A stretch of 64,000 nucleotides of DNA from Pelagicoccus sp. SDUM812002 (lineage in GTDB: Bacteria; Verrucomicrobiota; Verrucomicrobiia; Opitutales; Opitutaceae), in contig NZ_JARXHX010000005.1 in NCBI RefSeq assembly GCF_031127835.1, positions 124,001 to 188,000 on the forward strand, in the 5' to 3' direction. Positions 8,257-17,700 of the stretch are shown here, piece by piece (the first letter of the stretch is position 1; every line of letters starts with the position of its first letter). The notes under the pieces are model-generated. The model made no database searches and had not been told where the DNA came from. It saw only the letters and a program-made list of their open reading frames with translations. Both the position numbers and the translations under genes were made by a program.

Positions 8257-8838
8257 ATGAAAAAACTAATCCTTCTATTTAGCCTATTAATATCACCGGT
8301 CAGCATCTTTGGTCAGGACACTTGGGTTGAAGACCCTGCCCACTCAAAGCTTGGATTTACGGTAACTCATCTGGGGATTGCTGACGTTCCTGGTTATTTC
8401 GGTGATTATGAAGTCACGATCAAAGCGTCCGAAGAAGATTTTAGCGACGCGAAGGTTGAATTAACAGTGCAAACTGCTTCAATCGAAACGCGCGTGGAAC
8501 GACGCAATAAGCACCTGAAGAGTGCCGATTTCTTCGATGTGGAAAAATATCCGACGATGACCTTCAAAAGTACGGACATTAGAGAGATCTCTGATAATAC
8601 ATATGAGCTTGCAGGGGACTTAACGTTGCACGGCGTGACCGAAGAAGTGACAGTTACCATGCGATATAGAGGGAATGTTCAAAATGATATGACAGATGGC
8701 GCTCTTAAAACGGGAATTCAGATTACCGGAACCATTGATCGCTCGGCGTTTGATCTTGGCGATGGATTTCCGCCACCCATGATCAGCAATGAAGTTCATA
8801 TTAAAGCTGACGGAGAATTCGTAATAGCAGGGGAATGA
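8257..8838 (+). CDS. YceI-family periplasmic lipid-binding protein
   Basis: 193 residues with a signal peptide (KKLILLFSLLISPVSIFG then QD). The mature part is one YceI domain: DTWVEDPAHSKLGFTVTHLG at the start, SIETRVERRNKHLKSADFFD in the middle, then DLTLHGVTEEVTVTM and a C-terminal strand. YceI proteins are lipocalin-like barrels that bind polyisoprenoids or amphiphiles in the periplasm, and some are base- or osmotic-stress induced. The domain is complete and the length normal. No operon partner. Confidence 0.92.
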   Translation: MKKLILLFSLLISPVSIFGQDTWVEDPAHSKLGFTVTHLGIADVPGYFGDYEVTIKASEEDFSDAKVELTVQTASIETRVERRNKHLKSADFFDVEKYPTMTFKSTDIREISDNTYELAGDLTLHGVTEEVTVTMRYRGNVQNDMTDGALKTGIQITGTIDRSAFDLGDGFPPPMISNEVHIKADGEFVIAGE

Positions 8839-9408
8839 AGCAGATCATGACAATCAAGCAGCAGTAGTGTTTGAGGTACTTGTGGCCAGTCTTGCGACCG
8901 ATGCCGCAAGATAGCGCAACAGCTCGCCGATCGTGAGTCGCCCCGCCTGGGCCTACGCTGCAAATTGATCTCTTGTCTTCGCTTTTCTCGAGTGTCGTCG
9001 TACCTGCTCGGTGCAGTCATCGGGTTGGTCTCTTCCCCTGGCGTAGTTGCCATGTTGGAGTGTAACCGATGTCTTCGGTCCGCACCTCTCCATGCTATCT
9101 TTCATTCCGTCGTTTAGAACGTTCGTAGTAGCAAGAGGCAACGCGAAGGCTGCAAAATGCTTGAACTCTACCGCGGTAAAATTCGGCGTACGTGTAGTTA
9201 CGAGCTTCCTCGTAAAGTTCCTTAAGAGAAGTTTTAGTATCTTGCTTGTGTTTGATTAACAGCTGCTTACAGGCTTTTAGTATTGATTCATTCTGCCTGA
9301 ATCAATTCGCGATTTGTTGGGGATGAGTCCGTACGTGCTGAACAGCCTGACGCATTCGGCACGACATCTGCAAAGCCCTGTCGTTAACAATCAACTACAA
9401 TAACGACC
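8839..9408. other. Gene-free stretch with repeat copy
   Basis: About 570 bases without a supported gene. It holds one copy of the dispersed repeat (9021-9080). The minus-strand frames here are translations of that repeat and show no conserved protein. Confidence 0.4.
9021..9080 (-). repeat. Dispersed intergenic repeat, copy A
   Basis: Shares GGTCTCTT, then GCCATGTTGGAGTGTA, CC and ATGTC with copy D (13912-13995). The flank is less well conserved than in copies B and C. Confidence 0.6.
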
Positions 9409-9963
9409 ATGCATTACAAAAAACAACTCACTGTCCTAATAGGGGCATCTCTAATCGCGGGAGCTGCGTCAATGCGCGCCCAAGACCAAGCTACCGGTCC
9501 CCGGAGCCCAGCAAGCAATGAGCTGCCTGACCTGTCCGCCGGCACCCGCGAGCTCGGTGTCTTTGGCAATATCGACTGGGGCGACGACATTAGCTACGAT
9601 CTTAACCTGACCTACGCTTGGTTTACCAAGGACAATTTGGAAGTTGGTGTGTCTACGGGCATTTCTGGCATAGAATCGGATCTGAATCTCGGACTCGAGC
9701 TCTTTTCGGAGTACAACTGGGTCAGCGGCGATAGCAAGTGGGTGCCCTTCGTTGGCGGCTCATTAGGTTGGGCGACCCTCGAGTCAGACGTACTCGACGG
9801 TGACGCAATCACAGTAGGTGTAGAGGGAGGCGTGAAGTACTTCCTACAGTCTAACGTGGCTCTATCCTTCTCGGTCGGAGGTGACTATGCTTTCGACGAA
9901 ATCTTTCCGGGTGGCGATGATTTCAACAAGCGCTTGAACATCGGTACCCGATTCTACTTCTAG
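9409..9963 (+). CDS. Small outer-membrane beta-barrel protein
   Basis: 184 residues. Signal peptide (KKQLTVLIGASLIAGAASMRA then QD) followed by alternating hydrophobic/polar strands with Gly and aromatic residues (ELGVFGNIDWGD, YDLNLTYAWF, WVPFVGGSLGWATL, ALSFSVGGDYAF) and a final strand LNIGTRFYF ending in Phe, the usual outer-membrane insertion signal. Size and pattern fit an eight-stranded OmpW/OmpX/opacity-type barrel. Substrate or binding partner unknown. Single-gene unit with its own terminator. Confidence 0.75.
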   Translation: MHYKKQLTVLIGASLIAGAASMRAQDQATGPRSPASNELPDLSAGTRELGVFGNIDWGDDISYDLNLTYAWFTKDNLEVGVSTGISGIESDLNLGLELFSEYNWVSGDSKWVPFVGGSLGWATLESDVLDGDAITVGVEGGVKYFLQSNVALSFSVGGDYAFDEIFPGGDDFNKRLNIGTRFYF

Positions 9964-10010
9964 GCTGCACCACCGCAGAAGCGGGGCCGTATCCAGAAAT
10001 CGACTCTTAA

Positions 10011-10046
10011 GAGGCAACGGCTAAAAAAGCCGTTGCCTTCTTTTTT
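10011..10046 (+). terminator. Intrinsic terminator after OMP gene
   Basis: GGCAACGGCT / AGCCGTTGCC perfect stem with a 5-base A loop, followed by TTCTTTTTT. Confidence 0.92.
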
Positions 10047-10118
10047 GGCGACGTTCCCTACGGTGGAACATGTTAGCGACGAGAAAGGACATTGCAGACT
10101 CTCAATTCGGACTAGTTG

Positions 10119-10231
10119 CTGACTTAGACTTTTCGCGAGACGAAGGACAGGGTGCAGGCGAAGGCAAGGGTCGGTCTCTTTCCATGGCATAAGTGCCAGG
10201 ATAGGATGTAACCTATGTCCTCGATTCTTAC
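10119..10231 (-). repeat. Dispersed intergenic repeat, copy B
   Basis: Matches copy C (11328-11435) over its full length: GACTTAGA, CGCGAGACGAAGGA, GTGCAGGCGA, GGGTCGGTCTCTTT, CATGGC, then TGTAACCT and TCGG-like ends, with small indels. Confidence 0.75.
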
Positions 10232-10324
10232 CAAGTAGTTGAGTTCGCTGGGATAGCTGGAGCGAAGCTAGATCGAAAAACACCCGCTTTTGTCGAAGCT
10301 CGGCGTTGATGGGCCCTGTGAAGC

Positions 10325-11167
10325 CTATTTGCCGAAAGTGATGAAAAACACCTCGGCATTGTGCATTTGCTCTTGGTTTAGAATCCAAGCGACTTCAGCC
10401 ATGTCGGAAAAATCAAAGCCTCCGACAGATATATTGTGGTTGAGGTAGCGGCCTTCCTGGCCGTTGTACCGGTTCGCGATGGCGATGGCTGTTTCCCAGA
10501 GTGAAATCAGTTTAGGGTCTGAAATGGAATCTTTCCAGTCGATTGAGTCGGCGGTGTTGAATCCGGGTGTGCCGTTGCCGACTGCGTTGCCGTCGGGAAT
10601 TTTGTGGTAGTCGGTGTTTCCTTGGACGAACTTAAGCTTTTCAGGGGTGGCGCTGCTTTCGTTCCAGTTGCTGTGCTGGACGACGTGAATGCGTGAACTT
10701 GTATCCAGATCTGGATGTACGGATTGGATCTCCTGGACTAAGGCGGCAGTGAAATCCGATTGACCGCATTCGGCGACCCATACGTCTCCGCCTGTTTCGA
10801 GCGTTTCTGACACGAGCTCGGCTACTTCCGAGAGGGCTTGATTAAAATTGGTGTGGGCATCCGACCACCGCTCGCCAAAGGCAGCTTCGAAAAGCTCGTT
10901 CGCCGGAACGTAGAGGCCTTCCTGAATTCCGTAGGCGCCGGCTACCGCGTGATGGTTTATTTGAGAAAACGGTTCGCTGGACATGATGGTGGCGAAGGCT
11001 GCGACCGAGTGAATGTCGTCCACATCGGTTTTGCTGTCGAAGTGGGAGAGCAGCAGGTCAGCCTCCGCGTCGAATCGCGGGTTCGTAGGTTGGGAAAAGC
11101 CAGACGGGGTTGTTAGCAGTAGGGCAAACAGGATAAGTAGGTAGGGATTTTGGAGTAGTAAACGCAT
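10325..11167 (-). CDS. Secreted nucleoside-hydrolase-like protein
   Basis: 280 residues with a signal peptide (LLILFALLLTTPSGFS then QP). After it, LLSHFDSKTDVDDIHSVAAFA recalls the Asp-rich calcium site of inosine-uridine nucleoside hydrolases and the nucleoside-hydrolase-like proteins of marine polysaccharide degraders (D-x-x-x-D-x-D-D). Later segments VWVAECGQSDFTAALVQ and AIAIANRY also fit an alpha/beta Rossmann-like order. The canonical DTDPGxDD motif is not exact, so the enzymatic activity is uncertain. Flanked on both sides by dispersed repeat copies. Confidence 0.5.
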   Translation of the reverse strand: MRLLLQNPYLLILFALLLTTPSGFSQPTNPRFDAEADLLLSHFDSKTDVDDIHSVAAFATIMSSEPFSQINHHAVAGAYGIQEGLYVPANELFEAAFGERWSDAHTNFNQALSEVAELVSETLETGGDVWVAECGQSDFTAALVQEIQSVHPDLDTSSRIHVVQHSNWNESSATPEKLKFVQGNTDYHKIPDGNAVGNGTPGFNTADSIDWKDSISDPKLISLWETAIAIANRYNGQEGRYLNHNISVGGFDFSDMAEVAWILNQEQMHNAEVFFITFGK

Positions 11168-11480
11168 GACGTTTGATGTGGTGGAATGTCGGTTGTGGCA
11201 AGTCGGTACTTAGACTGTACTCCTAAACGGGCTCAAGGCAGGTGGACGCCGTAACAAGCAAGGGGAAGTAAAGGTGACAACTACCCGATGTCGTCTTTTG
11301 CTGCTCTCGTTATATTCGGGCCAGTGGCAGACTTAGATTTTACGCGAGACGAAGGATAGTGTGCAGGCGATAGGGTCGGTCTCTTTTCATGGCGTAAATG
11401 CCCCTTAGAATACTTGTAACCTCTGCCTTCGGTTTGTACTAAGCTGCCCTGCCTTTCGTCCTTTACTTGACTGAGGGCTC
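11168..11480. other. Gene-free stretch with repeat copy
   Basis: Contains repeat copy C (11328-11435). The remainder holds no supported feature. Confidence 0.4.
11328..11435 (-). repeat. Dispersed intergenic repeat, copy C
   Basis: Near-full-length match to copy B. Its last part (CCTTAGAATACTTGTAACCT) matches the second half of copy D. Confidence 0.75.
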
Positions 11481-11912
11481 TTGTTATCGACTGGACGGGT
11501 GGAACAGGCGGCGAATTTTTATAAAGAGTATAGGCTGGTCGTAGAGAAAGTGTCGGGTACTATTTCGACCCGAGCCCTCGAGGCAAAACTATGGAAACTC
11601 TTTTCCCATCCGGACTACAGTTCTTGCGAGCGTGTTTTGTGTGATATGCGAGAGGCGGATTCTGATATAGACAGCACGCGATTCAAAGCTTTCGCAAAGA
11701 GGATCGAAGAGTCGGAAGAAATGAGCAAAACTCGCTGGGCTGTCGTTACCAAAGATCCTATGCTGACTGCCTTCTCGCTTATATTAAAAGGGTATGTCGA
11801 ACGCGGCGGTACATTTCGTGTTTTTAGCACGCTTGAGGCGGCGGTGGCGTATCTAGGGATCGAAACCGACTCGATCGAGAAACTGCTTCCGGACGTGTCT
11901 CAAACGCGTTAG
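11481..11912 (+). CDS. SpoIIAA/SEC14-like STAS-type protein (putative)
   Basis: 143 residues starting at a TTG (a GTG at 11499 is an alternative). No export signal. The order of strands and helices, with CERVLCDMREADSDID in the middle, KTRWAVVTKDPMLTAFSLIL after it and GTFRVFSTLEAAVAYLGI at the end, is like the SpoIIAA-like/STAS-SEC14 family, in which the last motif is usually 'VFxxxxEAxxWLG'. Such proteins are small cytoplasmic regulatory or lipid-binding modules. The match is by pattern only. The next DNA is a transposase relic. Confidence 0.5.
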   Translation: MLSTGRVEQAANFYKEYRLVVEKVSGTISTRALEAKLWKLFSHPDYSSCERVLCDMREADSDIDSTRFKAFAKRIEESEEMSKTRWAVVTKDPMLTAFSLILKGYVERGGTFRVFSTLEAAVAYLGIETDSIEKLLPDVSQTR

Positions 11913-11916
11913 TCTC

Positions 11917-12223
11917 GATCGCCGGGGAACGTGGAGTCCATCCGCTTGCAGTAGGCGTGCAGGAACCAGCAATGTTCCTCGCACGCATCGTACCGAGCGG
12001 TTTACCGCGACACAACTACGCGGTGGAACAAGGATAACACAGGGCCTTCTCGAATGACTTCTTCGCTCCTGCGTCCTTGCATGCCAAGCTGCGGTAGTGG
12101 CGGATGTCGCTGCGCTCGGTACCCGCGATTGATGATGTGGTACATCGCTCCTGGGTACTCGAATCTTGGGGGCGGGGCAGGTCGCGGCACCACGGTGGAG
12201 TGCCGCCAGATGTCAGTAAGCAC
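11917..12223 (-). pseudogene. Broken REP-associated (Y1/RAYT) transposase
   Basis: Minus-strand translation gives PPPRFEYPGAMYHIINRGYR, the hallmark N-terminus of REP-associated tyrosine transposases (IEYPGAxYHVxNRGxxR). The same frame continues to a TAA at 12002-12004. Beyond that stop, still in frame, it reads YDACEEHCWFLHAYCKRMD, matching the family's ACExxGWxxHAYCLM segment. The NHYHL catalytic region and the tyrosine part are missing. The gene is therefore interrupted by a stop and truncated. The segment between the two conserved blocks (after YRAQR) is badly diverged. Confidence 0.75.
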
Positions 12224-12282
12224 GGACTGGCCCCGTTTTACCCCCCTCTTTTATAACGGAAAACGCACTATATAATCTTAAT

Positions 12283-13053
12283 CTAGAAATGGACGGATTC
12301 GCCGTCCTGGGGGATTTTGATTTGAGAACCGAAGCCTGAGGCGTCGGCAAAGTCACGCAGCTCGCTGCGTGACAGCAGGCAATGGTTGACGGCTTCCATG
12401 TGGCTGGCGACGAGGGTCGCTCTTGGTGCCGCTTTGTGAACTGTCTGAATATCATTTTTGTTCATGATGATCGATCCTAGGTCTGGTATTTGGGCATCGC
12501 CAGCCGCGAGCACGACCACGTCTGGATCGAATCGTTTTAGGTTGTCGGCAACGTATTCGTTCCAAATGGTGTCGCCCGTGAGGTAGAGCGTTTTCTCGCT
12601 CGAATGTGTGAATACGACGCCGCAGACCTTGCCTAGCAGGTTTCCAATATGTTGATACGCAATGTCGCTTCCGTGCTGCCCGGGCGTTTTGTGAAGCTCT
12701 ATTTCTCCGATGCTTGTTTTATCGTCGAGCGCTTTGACGTTGGTAAAACCGTCGGATTGGATGCTGTTCGCGTCCTCTTCGTTCTGGGCGTATATGGGAA
12801 GGTCCTTAGCTAGGCGACGTTTGGCGGCCTCGTCCCAGTGGTCGGGGTGGAGGTGGGTCACGATGACAGCCTCCACGTCATTCAAATCCTCGATGGTCAC
12901 GGGAAGTTCAACCAACGGATTGGAAAGGTGGTTGTTGGCCGTTCCCTCGAAGCCCGGATAGGCGCCTTTTTCAGCGAATAAGGGATCGATCAAGAAGCGT
13001 TTGCCTGCGTATTCGACAAGCAACGTCGCGTTTCGGATTTGTTGTATTTTCAT
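12283..13053 (-). CDS. MBL-fold metal-dependent hydrolase
   Basis: 256 residues. The metallo-beta-lactamase motif HLHPDHWD lies near residue 66, a His follows at KTPGQHGSDI near 122, the metal-bridging Asp at LTGDTIWNEY near 156, and the last His at ASHMEAVNH near 215. It is of the UlaG-like/beta-lactamase-superfamily-2 type. The ATG at 13053 gives MKIQQIRNATLLVEY, a normal start; the frame extends to 13113 without support. It follows the TetR gene by 63 bases on the same strand, with an operator-like palindrome in the gap, so its expression is probably controlled by that TetR. Substrate unknown. Confidence 0.85.
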   Translation of the reverse strand: MKIQQIRNATLLVEYAGKRFLIDPLFAEKGAYPGFEGTANNHLSNPLVELPVTIEDLNDVEAVIVTHLHPDHWDEAAKRRLAKDLPIYAQNEEDANSIQSDGFTNVKALDDKTSIGEIELHKTPGQHGSDIAYQHIGNLLGKVCGVVFTHSSEKTLYLTGDTIWNEYVADNLKRFDPDVVVLAAGDAQIPDLGSIIMNKNDIQTVHKAAPRATLVASHMEAVNHCLLSRSELRDFADASGFGSQIKIPQDGESVHF

Positions 13054-13078
13054 AATGGATCGGGTTGTTGGATTTAGG

Positions 13079-13098
13079 GGACCGAAAGGTCCAGAAAA
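13079..13098 (-). promoter_or_regulatory. Operator candidate upstream of MBL gene
   Basis: GGACCGAAAGGTCCAGAAAA on the plus strand, containing the perfect inverted repeat GGACC-GAAA-GGTCC, 26 bases upstream of the MBL start. It matches the site at 13782-13801 at 17 of 20 positions. Confidence 0.6.
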
Positions 13099-13116
13099 GG
13101 CGAAAAAAAGCACTGC

Positions 13117-13713
13117 TTAACGGGCGGGTGCATCCTGGTCGAGGATGGAGAGGAGCGTATCGAGAAACGAATCGAGTCGATTCTTGCTGACGCCGGCGCG
13201 GGTCATGACCTGCAGGCCCGGAAAGGAGAGGACGAGAAGCTTCGCGAGATCTCGTGCCGTGCGCCGACTGCTGATGGATCCATCGGTTTGGGCTCGGTCG
13301 ATGGCGCCAGTTAACAGGTCCTCGATAGCTTGAAAGTCTTGCGTCACGCGGTCGCGGACTTCCGGATCGCGCGGAGCCATTTCCACAGCTTGGTTGATGC
13401 TCATGCAGCCGCGGTGGAAATCAGGGGAAGCAGCATCCATGACGATCTTTCGAAAGAAACGTTCGATACCCTCGCGTGCCGTTCCGCTCGAAAGCATCTC
13501 GATCATATCGCTGCCGCGCTCTTTTCGGTAGGCGTCGAAAGCTGACAGAAAGAGTTCACGCTTGCATCCGAAGACGTTGTAGAGGCTGCTTTTGCTCAGC
13601 CCCGTTGCCTGTAGGAGATCGGCCAGAGAGGTTGCTTCGTAGCCCTTGTTCCAGAAGGCTCCGAGGGCGTGATGCAGAGCCTCGTCGGTGTTGAATTCCT
13701 GTTTTCTTGCCAT
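13117..13713 (-). CDS. TetR/AcrR family transcriptional regulator
   Basis: 198 residues from the ATG at 13713 (MARKQEFNTDEAL); the frame is open to 13842 but that part is not TetR-like. DNA-binding part at residues 8-52: LGAFWNKGYEATSLADLLQATG, then the recognition helix in KSSLYNVFGCKRELF. The C-terminal domain includes HRGCMSINQAVEMAPRDPEV, typical of the YcnC/AcuR-like group. It is the first gene of a two-gene unit with the MBL hydrolase. A matching palindromic site lies 69 bases upstream of its own start, which suggests autoregulation. Confidence 0.9.
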   Translation of the reverse strand: MARKQEFNTDEALHHALGAFWNKGYEATSLADLLQATGLSKSSLYNVFGCKRELFLSAFDAYRKERGSDMIEMLSSGTAREGIERFFRKIVMDAASPDFHRGCMSINQAVEMAPRDPEVRDRVTQDFQAIEDLLTGAIDRAQTDGSISSRRTARDLAKLLVLSFPGLQVMTRAGVSKNRLDSFLDTLLSILDQDAPAR

Positions 13714-13781
13714 GAAATCGTCTCGTTCCCGCTTGGTGGGAGTAGCGTAAAAGCGGGATAAGAGAGGAACGCAAGGAAAAC

Positions 13782-13801
13782 AGACCGTTAGGTCCAGAAA
13801 A
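13782..13801 (-). promoter_or_regulatory. Operator candidate upstream of TetR gene
   Basis: AGACCGTTAGGTCCAGAAAA on the plus strand, a 17-of-20 match to the site in front of the MBL gene, with the inverted repeat GACC-GTTA-GGTC. Confidence 0.6.
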
Positions 13802-13911
13802 CGACAGAGAGAAATAAGCACAATCTGACCTCTTTTTCCCACCCGGCGCTCGGTACCCTCCGTTCATGATAGGGTAGAGGGCCAGTGCGGCAAGTCGTTC
13901 TCTCTCGGTCA

Positions 13912-13995
13912 TAGGGTCGGTCTCTTTCCATAGCCTAAATGCCATGTTGGAGTGTAGCCCATGTCCTTAGAATACTTGTAACCTATGTCCTCGGA
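13912..13995 (-). repeat. Dispersed intergenic repeat, copy D (composite)
   Basis: First half matches copies A and B (GGGTCGGTCTCTTTCCAT, GCCATGTTGGAGTGTA). It is then followed by a second tail CCTTAGAATACTTGTAACCT identical in type to copy C, so the copy appears to carry two tails in tandem. Confidence 0.7.
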
Positions 13996-14096
13996 TCAAA
14001 CCAGTCCCCGTAGGGCGGCTTGGTAACAGACTAGCCCTACCGTGAGTGTTGGTTTGTGTTTGGTCTTAGTTATTCTGTTTATCCGTTTTGCCGCCT

Positions 14097-14589
<493 letters not shown>

Positions 14590-14651
14590 TTTGAGGGGGA
14601 GGGAAGAGTTGGGAGTTGGAAAGAATCGCGTGACAAGCACGCTCCCACAAT

Positions 14652-14683
14652 AAAAAAGCCCCGCTTCGTTGGAAGCGGGGCTT
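14652..14683 (-). terminator. Intrinsic terminator of nrdA
   Basis: Perfect 12-base stem AAGCCCCGCTTC / GAAGCGGGGCTT; on the minus strand it is followed by a T-run. It lies 44 bases past the nrdA stop codon. Confidence 0.92.
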
Positions 14684-14726
14684 GGGAATGGGTCAGTTGG
14701 TGGCCGCTGGGACAGCGGCCGCTACC

Positions 14727-17700
14727 TTATTGGCACGACTCGCAGATTTCAGGTTCGGCGGGGCCGGCTTTGCCGCCGACGATGCCGCGGACTTCCTTTT
14801 TGGCTCCGACGGTGGCTTTCTCGATGGTCGAGGCGCCGAGGCTGCGGAGGTAATAAGTTGTCTTGAGGCCGTGGCGCCAGGCGGCGCGGTACATGTGGGA
14901 CAGGGTCTTCATGTCGGGGCTGGCGATGAAGAGGTTCACGCTTTGGCTTTGGTCGATCCACTTTTGACGGCGGGCTGCGGCCAGCACTAACCAGCTGTAG
15001 TCGATGGCGAAGGCGGTCTTGTACTTGGCTTTGAGGTCGTCGGGGATGGCTTCGATCTCGTCGACCTCGCCGTCGAAGTACTTGAGGTCGTCGAGCATCT
15101 GGCGATTCCAGAGGCCGCGTTCCTTAAGGTCGCGGACGAGGTGCTGGTTGAGGATGATGAACTCGCCGGAGAGGTTGCTCTTGACGAAGAGGTTCTTGTA
15201 GCCGGGCTCGATACAGGGGCTGGTGCCGGTGATGTTCGAGATGGTGGCGGTGGGAGCGATGGCCATGACGTTGGAGTTGCGCATGCCGTGCTTGGCGACC
15301 TTTTCGCGAACAGGGGTCCAGTCCATCTTGCCGCCGCGGGGGACTTCGACTTCGGTGCCGCGTTCTTCTTCGAGCAGGTCGAGGGTGTCTTGCGGGAGGA
15401 GGCCGCGATCCCACTTGGAGCCTTTGTAGCTCTGGTAGGTGCCGCGTTCGGCTGCGAGGTCGCTAGAGGCTTCGATGGCGTAGTAGGCCACGGCTTCCAT
15501 GATCTCGTCGTTGAACTCGACGGCTTCTTGGGAGGCGAAGGGGGTGTCGCGTTGGTAGAGGCAGTTCTGCAGTCCCATGATGCCGAGGCCGATGGGGCGG
15601 TGGCGGGAGTTGGAGATGCGGGCTGCTTCGGTGGGGTAGAAGTTGATGTCGATGACGTTGTCGAGAGCGCGGATGGCGGTCTGGACGGTCTCGCGAAGCT
15701 TCTTGTGGTCGATCTTGCCGTCCTTGTCTAGGTGCTGGTCGAGCACGATGGATCCGAGGTTGCAGACTGCGGTTTCTTCCTGGGAGGTGTTGAGGGTGAT
15801 CTCGGTGCAGAGGTTCGAGGAGTGGATGACTCCGCAATGGTCTTGCGGGGAGCGCACGTTGCAGGGGTCCTTGAAGGTGATCCAGGGGTGGCCGGTTTCG
15901 AAGATCATAGAGAGCATGCGCTTCCAGACTTCGATGGCGGGGACTTCCTTGGTCCAGATCTCGCCCTTGGCAGCTTTGGCTTCGTACTCGAGATACTTCT
16001 TTTCGAAGGCGGTGCCGTAGAGGTCGTGCAGCTCGGGGGCTTCGGAGGAGCGGAAGAAGGACCAGGACTGGCGGGACTCCATGCGCTTCATGAAGAGGTC
16101 GGGGATCCAGTTGGCTGTGTTCATGTCGTGGCAACGGCGGCGGTCGTCACCGGTGTTCTTGCGCAGCTCAAGGAAGTCGTAGAGGTCGTTGTGCCAAGTT
16201 TCGAGATACGCGCAGCCGGAGCCGCGGCGCTTGCCGCCTTGGTTGACGGCGATGAGCTGGTCGTTGTGTAGCTTGAGGAAGGGGATGATGCCTTGGGACT
16301 CGCCGTTGGTGCCGCCGATGTAGGAGCCGGTGCCGCGCACGGCGGTCCAGGAGCCGCCGAGGCCGCCTGCCCACTTGGAGAGGTAGGCGTTGTCGGCGAT
16401 GCCGCGCTGCATGATGCCTTCGATGGAGTCTTCGACGTAGTAGAGGTAGCAGCTGGAGAGCTGGCTATGGCAGGTGCCGGAGTTGAAGAGGGTGGGAGTG
16501 GAGCTGCAGAAGCGGCGGCTCTTGTAGAGACGGTAGAGGGCCTTGGCCTTGTCGTCCGCGTTTTCCTCGGCGTGGAAGAGGCCCATGGCGACGCGCATCC
16601 AGAAGAACTGCGGGGTCTCGATGCGGCGCTGCTGCTTCTGGGTCTTGTCTACGATGAGGTAGCGATCGTAGAGGGTCTGGATGCCGAGGTAGTCGAACTC
16701 GAGGTCGGCGGAGGGGTCGAGGGTGCGGGCGAGCTTGGCGATGTCGTACTCTTTGAGCTTGGGGTTGAGTCGACCGATGAGGATGCCGTGGCGGACGTAT
16801 TCCTTAAACTTCTTTTGGTGGAAGGCTTTGATCTTCTCGATGCCGTCGCGGACGATGTCCCATCCGAGGGTCTCCTCGTACATGTAGGAGAGCTTGATGC
16901 GAGCGGCGAACTTGGCGAAGTCGGCGTCTTGCTCGATGAGGGTACGGGCGTTGAGCGTGATGGTCTTCTCGAGGTCGGCTTCGGAGATCTCGTCGAAGAC
17001 GGCACGGCGGAGCTCTGACTCGATTTCTTCGGGCTCGAGGCAGAGGTCGAGGCCGATGGATGCGAACTCGATGCGCTTTTTGAGGTCGATGCCGTCCCAG
17101 AAATAGGTGGAGCCGTCGGCTTTCTTGACCACGACCATGGAGTCTTGCTCGGTGGCGTTGGCGAGCTGGAGGGCTTCTTGCTCGCGCATTTGGCGGCGCT
17201 CTTCGCGGTAGAGCACGTAGTGGGCGGCTACCTTGAAGTGGCCTTGGCGCATGAGCTCTTCCTGGACGACGTCCTGAACTTCTTCGATCTCGACGAAGGC
17301 GTGGGCGGAGGCTTGCACGCGCTCGGTGACGGCCTCGGCGACGAGTACGGCGGGGTCGGAGTTGAGCTCGAGGGAGAGGAAGGCGCGGCGAACGGCGATT
17401 TCGATCTTCTCTTGCTTCCAGGGGACGACTTTGCGGTCGCGGCGGATGAGGCGCACGTGTTTGAGTCCTACGGTTTTGTCGGCGACGAGTTTGCGCTGAC
17501 GGTTGATGAGCATCGATTTGGCGACGTCGTAGGCGTTGTTGTCTACGAGCGTGTTCTCGATGAGGTCGTAAAGTTCGCTCAGACCGACGCGAGACTCGAG
17601 TGTTTCAGGGGACTTTGATTCGAGCTTGTCGCAGACTTGGCGGGCGACGGAGCAGACCCAATCGCGGTTTTCGTCGTTGAAGACGTTGGTCTCGTTCTTG

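Larger units (their letters stand above)
13714..14096. other. Gene-free stretch with operator and repeat copy D
   Basis: Contains the operator site at 13782-13801 and dispersed repeat copy D (13912-13995). The long minus-strand frame across it is a translation of these elements. Confidence 0.4.

Noticed and set aside
7815-8306. 163-residue minus-strand frame
   Set aside because: It overlaps the start of the yceI gene, has no family resemblance and uses unlikely codons; it is treated as non-coding.
13556-13945. 129-residue minus-strand frame MAFRLWKETDPM...
   Set aside because: It is a translation of dispersed repeat copy D and of the TetR gene in another frame. The similar MATTPGEETNPM at copy A is also repeat-derived, not a conserved protein.
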